In this document: piece by piece, positions 44,233-50,256 of the stretch
Position numbering within the stretch: position 1 is the stretch's first letter
Layout of the letters: every line of letters starts with the position of its first letter
From: Arenibacter amylolyticus
GTDB taxonomy: Bacteria > Bacteroidota > Bacteroidia > Flavobacteriales > Flavobacteriaceae
DNA length: 50,256 bases
Reading direction: 5' to 3'
Assembly: GCF_002150785.1 (NCBI RefSeq)
Contig: NZ_MTAZ01000010.1
Span: 1-50,256 of the forward strand
Notes under the pieces: model-generated
Seen by the model: only the letters and a program-made list of their open reading frames with translations
The model's database searches: none
Told to the model about the DNA's origin: nothing
Program-made: the position numbers and the translations under genes

Positions 44233-45033
44233 ATGAAAAACAACTATCTGTGTATCACGTTTTTATTTTTATGTATAGTTCTTAACGCGGGCTGCAAGGA
44301 AAAAACAAAGTCGGCCCCCGTCCCAACCAATACCCCACCATCCATCCAAGAGAAGGAGGATAGTTCCCTAAAAATTATACCAATAGAGCATGCATCAGCA
44401 GTTCTCATCATGGAGGATACTACCATATATATAGACCCTGTTGGGGGAGCGGAAAATTATAAGGAGGTGCCAGATCCGGATATTATCCTCATTACCGATA
44501 TTCATGGCGATCATTTTAGCTTGGAAACCTTGGAGGAATTGAACACCCAAAATTCCAAAATTATTCTTCCTCAGGCTGTTGCCGATCTAATGCCTGCAAA
44601 GTTTACGCCTCAAATAGACATCTTAGACAATGGTGATCAAAAACTACGATCGGGTATTTTAATAGAGGCTATTCCCATGTACAATTTAAGGGAAGAGGCA
44701 TTGCATTTGCATCCTAAAGGCAGGGGAAATGGCTATGTAATTAGTAAGGACGGTCAGCGTATTTATTTTTCTGGGGATACCGAGGATATTCCGGAAATGC
44801 GAAATCTTGCGCATATAGACATTGCCTTTATTTGTATGAACCTACCTTATACCATGACTGTAGAAAAAGCAGCCGATGCCGTCTTGGACTTTAGACCAAA
44901 ACAGGTGTATCCCTATCACTATCGCGGTAAGTTTGAGGTGAGCGATGTAGCCTTATTTAAAGAATTGATAAATGAGAATAAGCCAGATATAGAAGTGGTT
45001 CTATTAGATTGGTATCCCAAGGCCGATTATTAA
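44233..45033 (+). CDS. MBL-fold (UlaG-like) metallohydrolase, lipoprotein
   Basis: A 266-residue protein with a lipoprotein signal sequence (LNAGC, lipidated Cys21), followed by a low-complexity linker and a metallo-beta-lactamase-type domain. The metal-binding motif is His91-x-Asp93-His94 in TDIHGDHFS; further ligands are the Asp in FSGDTED and the His in YPYHYRG. It resembles UlaG, which opens L-ascorbate-6-phosphate lactone, but a periplasmic lipoprotein is unlikely to share that substrate. It follows the GNAT gene by 11 bases. A convergent terminator is at 45054-45091. Confidence 0.85.
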   Translation: MKNNYLCITFLFLCIVLNAGCKEKTKSAPVPTNTPPSIQEKEDSSLKIIPIEHASAVLIMEDTTIYIDPVGGAENYKEVPDPDIILITDIHGDHFSLETLEELNTQNSKIILPQAVADLMPAKFTPQIDILDNGDQKLRSGILIEAIPMYNLREEALHLHPKGRGNGYVISKDGQRIYFSGDTEDIPEMRNLAHIDIAFICMNLPYTMTVEKAADAVLDFRPKQVYPYHYRGKFEVSDVALFKELINENKPDIEVVLLDWYPKADY

Positions 45034-45053
45034 TTCCTAAGCAGGAAACCCAC

Positions 45054-45091
45054 TAAAAAAAAATCCGCCATAACCTTTGGGCTAGGGCGGA
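45054..45091 (-). terminator. Terminator after ettA
   Basis: On the minus strand TCCGCC and GGCGGA form the outer stem, with an inner TAGCC/GGTTA stem (one G-U pair), then a run of nine Ts. It lies 21 bases beyond the ettA stop codon. Confidence 0.85.
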
Positions 45092-45112
45092 CTCTTAGAA
45101 CAGAAGTTAATT

Positions 45113-46804
45113 CTAGCGGATTAACTTTTTGTATTTTAATCGCTTTGGAATGGTATCCCCACCCAAGCGCTTCTTTTTATTCTCTTCGTATTCGGAGAAA
45201 GACCCCTCAAAGAAATAGACCTGAGAGTCTCCTTCAAAAGCTAGGATATGGGTACAAATCCTATCCAAAAACCATCGGTCGTGGGAAATAACCACCGCAC
45301 ATCCGGCGAAATTTTCCAATCCCTCTTCCAAGGCACGTAGGGTATTCACATCCAAATCGTTGGTAGGCTCATCCAAGAGCAATACATTCCCTTCTTCCTT
45401 TAAGGTCATGGCTAGGTGCAAACGGTTACGCTCACCACCAGAAAGCATACTTACCTTCTTGTTCTGTTCACTTCCAGAGAAATTAAATCGACTTAAATAA
45501 GCCCTGGAATTCACCTGTCTGCCTCCCATTAAAATAAGCTCTTGCTCATCACTAAAATTCTGCCAGATGGTTTTCTCTGGGTCAATATTAGAATGACTTT
45601 GATCTACGTAAGCGATCTTTGCCGTTTCCCCTACCTTAAACTCTCCTTTATCTGGAGTTTCCTCTCCCATAATCATACGGAAAATAGTAGTCTTACCCGC
45701 TCCGTTAGGACCAATAACCCCAACAATACCCGCCTGTGGAAGATTAAAATTAAGGTCTTCATAAAGCAACTTATCGTCATAGCCTTTACTTACCCCATTA
45801 GCCTCAATAACATTGGTACCCAAGCGCGGACCATTTGGAATATAAATCTCCAGCTTTTCGTCTAACTGCTTTTGATCCTGACTCATCAGTTTATCATAAT
45901 TCTGTAAACGGGCTTTTTGTTTTGTTTGACGCCCTTTAGCACCTTGTCTCACCCATTCCAACTCTCGCTCCAGTACCTTCTGACGCTTGGAAGCTGTTTT
46001 GTTTTCCTGTGCCATACGTTTGGACTTCTGATCTAACCAGCTAGAGTAGTTTCCTTTCCATGGAATTCCTTCGCCACGGTCTAATTCCAGTATCCATCCC
46101 GCAACATTATCTAAGAAATACCTATCGTGGGTTACGGCAATAACCGTTCCCTTGTAAGCAGCTAAATGATGCTCTAACCAGTGTACGGATTCTGCATCCA
46201 AGTGGTTGGTAGGCTCATCTAACAATAATATTTCGGGTTCTTGCAATAACAATCTACACAAGGCAACACGTCTCCTTTCTCCACCGGAAAGGACACCAAT
46301 CTTTTTATCGGAATCCGGGGTACGCAAAGCATCCATGGCAATTTCCAATTTGGTATCCAATTCCCAAGCATTGCTAGCATCGATCTGATCCTGTAACACA
46401 GCCTGACGATCCATGAGCTTTTGCATCTTATCGGCATCCTCGTATACCTCTGGAAGCCCAAACATATCATTAATCTTATTGTACTCGTCTAGGATGGCAA
46501 CCGTTTCCGCAACACCTTCCTTCACCACTTCTAAAACCGTCTTGTCCTCATCTAACTGTGGTTCTTGCTCTAGGTAGCCCACCCTATAACCGGGCGAAAA
46601 GACTACATCTCCCTGAAAATTCTTGTCTACTCCGGCTATTATCCGCAACAAGGTGGACTTACCAGAACCGTTGAGACCTAAAATTCCAATTTTAGCTCCG
46701 TAGAAAAAGCTTAAATAAATGTTCTTAAGTACTGGGGTATTCGCAGTTTTATAAGTTTTGGTAACCCCAGACATGGAGAAAATCACTTTCTTATCGTCTG
46801 ACAT
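45113..46804 (-). CDS. ettA: Energy-dependent translational throttle protein EttA (ABC-F)
   Basis: A 563-residue ABC-F protein with two cytosolic ABC domains and no membrane segments. Walker A motifs are GLNGSGKST (about 41-49) and GPNGAGKTT (second domain). Signatures are LSGGERRRVALCRLLL and LSGGERNRLHLAMTL, and both Walker B motifs end LLLDEPTN. In E. coli EttA binds the ribosomal E site and couples the energy state to the first peptide bond. The linker sequences between the domains (SKRMAQENKTASKRQKVL region) fit the P-site-interacting motif of EttA. Single gene with its own terminator. Confidence 0.92.
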   Translation of the reverse strand: MSDDKKVIFSMSGVTKTYKTANTPVLKNIYLSFFYGAKIGILGLNGSGKSTLLRIIAGVDKNFQGDVVFSPGYRVGYLEQEPQLDEDKTVLEVVKEGVAETVAILDEYNKINDMFGLPEVYEDADKMQKLMDRQAVLQDQIDASNAWELDTKLEIAMDALRTPDSDKKIGVLSGGERRRVALCRLLLQEPEILLLDEPTNHLDAESVHWLEHHLAAYKGTVIAVTHDRYFLDNVAGWILELDRGEGIPWKGNYSSWLDQKSKRMAQENKTASKRQKVLERELEWVRQGAKGRQTKQKARLQNYDKLMSQDQKQLDEKLEIYIPNGPRLGTNVIEANGVSKGYDDKLLYEDLNFNLPQAGIVGVIGPNGAGKTTIFRMIMGEETPDKGEFKVGETAKIAYVDQSHSNIDPEKTIWQNFSDEQELILMGGRQVNSRAYLSRFNFSGSEQNKKVSMLSGGERNRLHLAMTLKEEGNVLLLDEPTNDLDVNTLRALEEGLENFAGCAVVISHDRWFLDRICTHILAFEGDSQVYFFEGSFSEYEENKKKRLGGDTIPKRLKYKKLIR

Positions 46805-47122
46805 ATCTTAATTAATGTGTTTAATGTTCATATCCTCTCATTTGGACCGTAGTCCGTAGTATTCCTTTACTATTGTAGTGTACTGGACTTTTTTAAGGAT
46901 AACTCCTCATTTCCTCCAGAAAACAGCTATTGGTATTGGCGATAGCTTATCAAGGTTGGTGCAGAAATGCTAAAAGACCTCTACCTAACCCATTATCGTC
47001 TCCCATTTGCCATAAATTCTTTACCGACATCAGAAAATAAAAAATAGCCTAACTACCTTTTACAATGGGACCTAAATCTATTTCAATACAGCTCCAAATC
47101 TATTTTTCGCCAATTAGGAACG
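46805..47122. other. Intergenic region upstream of ettA
   Basis: A 318-base gap. It contains a plus-strand hairpin-like element (46851-46894) in which AGTCC and GGACT form an interrupted stem followed by TTTTTT, though no plus-strand gene ends here. I see no other gene, tRNA or clear promoter box. Confidence 0.5.
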
Positions 47123-47305
47123 CTATACCCTACCCTTAAGGGCATTAAAAACCCAAGCTATAGCAAAGAAGCCTATACCTACAGAAGCAAATCCCCAACC
47201 GGCAACCTCATCATATCTAAAAGCGCCCAAAGCAATAAGTGCCAGCCCAACAACAATCATTATAAAGGTTGCCCAGGCCAGTACCGTATTCTTATTCATT
47301 CCCAT
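47123..47305 (-). CDS. Small two-span membrane protein
   Basis: A 60-residue protein with two hydrophobic segments (about residues 8-27 and 34-54), joined by FRYDEVAGWGFAS. I think it belongs to the CAL67264 family of small membrane proteins in Flavobacteriia; this is from recall. No function is known. Second Met (MGMNKN) at codon 3 is an alternative start. It stands alone, on the same strand as ettA and the oxidoreductase gene but separated by more than 70 bases on each side. Confidence 0.65.
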   Translation of the reverse strand: MGMNKNTVLAWATFIMIVVGLALIALGAFRYDEVAGWGFASVGIGFFAIAWVFNALKGRV

Positions 47306-47377
47306 GTTTAATTTAGTTTGATTTGTAGAAGGTCAAATATCGTAATTATTATAAGAATATTTCGGTCTATTTACACT

Positions 47378-48361
47378 TTATTCGGAGGACGGAAAATGTA
47401 TCCCATTTTGATCCCTTATCGTATCCATTAATCCAATCAGATCCAAGCTGTTTTGATGACTCCAAAGGTCGCTCTCTAATTTCCCCTCTGCAAGACAGGC
47501 GTGCACTTCCTTTATCTCATAAAAGTATCCCTTGCCTTGAGTAGGGAGTCTAAACGCTTCTTGCTGTTGTTCTTTTTGAACACTATATCCTTGGGCCTGG
47601 TGCCATCGTTCAGGAATCGTAATAATTCCCTTTTCTCCTGAAATCTGTGCTCGCATTGTTGAATTACTGGTAAATCCTGAATATAAAACAGCCTGGGCAT
47701 GCTGGTATTTAAAAATAATAGAGGTTTGTATTTCTGCCCCATTGGAGTAAAAACTGGAAGTAGACAACACTTCATCTGGCTTACCCAAGAGGAGGTAAGC
47801 TAGAAATATTGGATATATTCCTACATCCAAGAGAGAGCCACCCCCTAATTCGGGGTTTAAAACCCGACCTTTTAAGTCCCTATCCAATGCATAAAAAGCA
47901 AAATCTGCGTGCACATAAGCGATATTCCCTATTTCTCCATTATCTACCAATGACTTAACTTTTCGTATTGCGGGATTAAACCTACTCCAAAGCGCCTCCA
48001 TCAAAAACACCTTGTTCTTCTTGGAAGATGCAATCATTGCCTCCACTTCCTTCTTATTGATACCCAACGGCTTTTCACAGAGCACATGTTTCCCCAAATC
48101 CATCGCCATAATGGATAGGTTTGCATGAAAACGATGTGGTGTAGCTATATATACTACATCTACTTCCTCGCATTCCATCAACTCCTTATAACTTCCAAAG
48201 GCCAAAGAGACCTCATATTCCGACGCAAACTCTTTGGCTTTCTCTAGACTTCTAGAGGCAACGGCAGTGATAACTGCCTCGTTCACCAGGGCTAAATCTT
48301 GCACAAAGGAATGGGCTATCTTCCCCAATCCAATTATTCCCCATCTTATTTTTTGATCCAT
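47378..48361 (-). CDS. Gfo/Idh/MocA-family oxidoreductase
   Basis: A 327-residue NAD(P)-dependent dehydrogenase. The Rossmann motif GIIGLGKIAHSFVQ is at residues 8-21 and the EKP signature at about 95-97 (VLCEKPLGINKKE), with the typical ALWSRFNPAIRKV and GGSLLDVGIYPIF segments of the C-terminal substrate domain. Related enzymes oxidise sugars, inositol, or dihydrodiols; substrate here is unclear. Single gene with no obvious operon partner and on the opposite strand to the acyl-CoA carboxylase gene. Confidence 0.88.
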   Translation of the reverse strand: MDQKIRWGIIGLGKIAHSFVQDLALVNEAVITAVASRSLEKAKEFASEYEVSLAFGSYKELMECEEVDVVYIATPHRFHANLSIMAMDLGKHVLCEKPLGINKKEVEAMIASSKKNKVFLMEALWSRFNPAIRKVKSLVDNGEIGNIAYVHADFAFYALDRDLKGRVLNPELGGGSLLDVGIYPIFLAYLLLGKPDEVLSTSSFYSNGAEIQTSIIFKYQHAQAVLYSGFTSNSTMRAQISGEKGIITIPERWHQAQGYSVQKEQQQEAFRLPTQGKGYFYEIKEVHACLAEGKLESDLWSHQNSLDLIGLMDTIRDQNGIHFPSSE

Positions 48362-48568
48362 ACTATTCTGAAATACTTCCTTTAAAATTTTTTATAATTT
48401 AGAACTATGGGCACTCTCCCATCATTTTGATTAACCCCCTAATAGTCAGCCAGTCTCCCTAAGATCAATAATAATGATAAAACCAATTGTGCCGTTCCCC
48501 GCTAATTTATTTTTAAGTTACTAAAGATAACTCCTTATCTTTAGGGCACAAAGAAAACCCGTTACTAC

Positions 48569-50197
48569 ATGGACATCAACTTCAACATTAACGAAGACCA
48601 CAATAAGCTTTTACTTTCAGATTTAAAACGCAGGCTTGCCAAGGTAGCACTTGGTGGCGGAAAACAGCGTTTAGAGAAACAACATTCCCTTGGTAAAATG
48701 AGTGCTAGGGAACGAATAGATTACCTCTTGGATTCGGACCGTGAGCAGGTTGAAGTTGGCGCATTTGCCGGAGATGGCCTATATGAGGAACACGGTGGAT
48801 GTCCTTCTGGAGGAGTCATTGTGAAAATTGGATATATAAAAGGAAAACAATGTATAGTAGTTGCCAATGATGCTACGGTAAAAGCAGGAGCTTGGTTTCC
48901 CATCACTGCAAAAAAGAATTTACGCGCACAGGAAATCGCCATGGAAAATAGGCTTCCCATAATTTATTTGGTAGACAGTGCGGGGGTCTACCTTCCCATG
49001 CAGGACGAAATTTTCCCAGACAAGGAACATTTTGGGAGAATTTTTAGGAACAATGCCATTATGAGCAGTATGGGAATCACCCAAATTGCTGCCGTTATGG
49101 GTAGTTGCGTAGCGGGAGGCGCCTACTTGCCTATTATGAGTGACGAGGCGCTGATAGTAGACAAAACCGGTAGTATCTTTTTAGCGGGTAGTTATTTGGT
49201 AAAAGCCGCTATTGGAGAGATTGTAGACAACGAAACCCTAGGGGGCGCTACTACCCATTGCGAAATTAGTGGGGTAACAGACTATAAAGCGAAGGACGAC
49301 CAAGAGGCCTTGGAGACCATAAAAAATATTGTGGATAAAATTGGCGACTATGATAAAGCTGGTTACAGCCGGACTACTCCTCATAAACCAAAAGAGAAAG
49401 AAGAGGATATATATGGAATTCTCCCAAAATCGAGGGCAGAACAGTATGATATGCTCGAAATAATAAAACGTCTGGTAGATAACTCGGAGTTTGAACAGTA
49501 CAAGGAAGGCTATGGAAAATCCTTACTTACCGGCTATGCCCGTATCGATGGATGGGCCGTAGGGATTGTGGCCAACCAACGCAAAGTAGTAAAAACAAAG
49601 AACGGGGAAATGCAGTTTGGCGGAGTAATCTATTCCGATTCTGCAGATAAGGCAACGCGATTTATTGCCAATTGCAACCAAAAGAAAATTCCCCTTGTAT
49701 TCTTGCAGGATGTCACCGGATTTATGGTGGGTAGCAAGAGCGAACACGGCGGCATCATAAAAGATGGAGCCAAAATGGTAAATGCGGTGAGTAATTCCGT
49801 AGTGCCCAAATTCACCATTGTAATTGGCAATAGTTATGGAGCTGGAAATTACGCTATGTGTGGAAAGGCTTATGACCCAAGGTTGATTGTAGCCTGGCCA
49901 AGTGCAGAGTTAGCGGTAATGAGCGGCAACTCTGCCGCCAAGGTACTGCTGCAAATAGAAACGGCTTCCCTAAAGAAAAAAGGAGAAGAAATAACCCCGG
50001 AGAAGGAAGAGGAATTATTCAATAAGATTAAGCAACGATACGACGATCAAATATCGCCCTACTATGCTGCCGCGAGATTATGGACCGATGCAGTCATAGA
50101 CCCCTTAGATACTAGGAAATGGATTTCCATGGGCATAGACGCCGCCAATCATGCTCCTATAGAAAAGCCTTTTAATTTGGGGGTAATTCAGGTTTAA
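48569..50197 (+). CDS. Acyl-CoA carboxylase carboxyltransferase (beta) subunit
   Basis: A 542-residue biotin-dependent carboxyltransferase beta subunit (crotonase-like fold, two halves). It carries the HSLGKMSARERIDYLLD segment, GGCPSGGVIVKIG, the oxyanion loop MGSCVAGGAYLP and, in the second half, FLQDVTGFMVGS and GNSYGAGNYAMCGKAYDPRL. These fit methylcrotonoyl-, propionyl- or other acyl-CoA carboxylases; the motifs cannot decide among them. The biotin carboxylase (alpha) subunit gene is not in the window and may lie just to the right. Start ATG 48569 gives MDINFNINED. Confidence 0.88.
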   Translation: MDINFNINEDHNKLLLSDLKRRLAKVALGGGKQRLEKQHSLGKMSARERIDYLLDSDREQVEVGAFAGDGLYEEHGGCPSGGVIVKIGYIKGKQCIVVANDATVKAGAWFPITAKKNLRAQEIAMENRLPIIYLVDSAGVYLPMQDEIFPDKEHFGRIFRNNAIMSSMGITQIAAVMGSCVAGGAYLPIMSDEALIVDKTGSIFLAGSYLVKAAIGEIVDNETLGGATTHCEISGVTDYKAKDDQEALETIKNIVDKIGDYDKAGYSRTTPHKPKEKEEDIYGILPKSRAEQYDMLEIIKRLVDNSEFEQYKEGYGKSLLTGYARIDGWAVGIVANQRKVVKTKNGEMQFGGVIYSDSADKATRFIANCNQKKIPLVFLQDVTGFMVGSKSEHGGIIKDGAKMVNAVSNSVVPKFTIVIGNSYGAGNYAMCGKAYDPRLIVAWPSAELAVMSGNSAAKVLLQIETASLKKKGEEITPEKEEELFNKIKQRYDDQISPYYAAARLWTDAVIDPLDTRKWISMGIDAANHAPIEKPFNLGVIQV

Positions 50198-50233
50198 TTT
50201 GGAAATGTGTCGATTTGAAGATTTGGAAATGTG
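50197..50233. repeat. Short direct repeats at the right edge
   Basis: ATTTGGAAATGTG occurs at 50197-50209 and again at 50221-50233, with a related ATTTGAAG between. The first copy touches the acyl-CoA carboxylase stop codon. It is a short imperfect tandem array that continues towards the window end; its full length cannot be seen. Confidence 0.6.
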
Positions 50234-50256
50234 GGGGTATCTAAGGTAGCAATTGA

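Noticed and set aside
1-50256. tRNA, rRNA, IS element, integrase or phage genes
   Set aside because: No cloverleaf-like sequence with a GGTTCGA-type arm, no rRNA-like sequence and no transposase or integrase motif was seen; this was a reading by eye, not a program search.

Overview
The window looks like chromosomal DNA of a marine-type Bacteroidota, most likely Flavobacteriaceae. The DNA is AT-rich, start codons tend to follow A-rich stretches rather than Shine-Dalgarno sequences, and several genes are preceded by the Bacteroidota promoter signature TTG-N19-21-TAnnTTTG (for example rpmE2, rpmH and mtaB). Gene content agrees: zinc-free B-type L31, a CarB of about 950 residues, a MutS2 without an Smr domain, DUF4199 and DUF6263 proteins. 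I saw no transposase, integrase, phage gene, CRISPR array, rRNA or tRNA, so this is mostly conserved core genome.

Left part, minus strand (104-13124): gapN, then the isoleucine/valine operon in transcription order ilvD-ilvB-ilvH-ilvC-(terminator)-ilvA. Upstream of ilvD is a 430-base leader. It contains a 15-codon ORF encoding MKINNSIINVIIIIP (7 Ile and 1 Val), then a strong terminator hairpin, then a mutually exclusive hairpin pair, a second short Leu/Ile/Val-rich ORF and a possible downstream -7 promoter box. This has the layout of a leader-peptide transcription attenuator and is the most interesting regulatory element here. Upstream of it lies a tightly overlapped operon for ATP-dependent 5-oxoprolinase (pxpABC) headed by an Nramp-family transporter that lacks the canonical metal-binding residues.

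Middle (13125-29750): a gene-poor stretch with three tandem 23-bp repeats and a small putative zinc-finger/PD-(D/E)XK protein; a YbbA/YbbP-type ABC exporter divergent from a TesA-like lipoprotein esterase (the same arrangement as E. coli ybbAP/tesA); a DUF1275 membrane protein; a secreted S15-type peptidase; rpmH-carB; a secreted DUF6263 protein with a TPR-like membrane protein; cardiolipin synthase with a lytic transglycosylase; an alpha/beta hydrolase; and a small GNAT-like protein.

Right part (29867-50256): mtaB, a GlmU-like nucleotidyltransferase/left-handed beta-helix protein, rpmE2; a plus-strand run of DUF4199, GT2 glycosyltransferase, phosphohexomutase and MsbA-like ABC exporter; mutS2; a DCC thiol oxidoreductase that may be leaderless; fumC; a membrane-anchored coiled-coil protein; GNAT; an MBL-fold lipoprotein; ettA; a 60-residue membrane protein; a Gfo/Idh/MocA oxidoreductase; and the beta subunit of an acyl-CoA carboxylase.

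The left-hand genes form a plausible metabolic theme. PxpABC recovers glutamate, the amino donor for branched-chain amino acids. GapN makes NADPH, which ketol-acid reductoisomerase generally uses. The ilv leader would match transcription to charged tRNA-Ile/Val. These links are inference from position and known chemistry.
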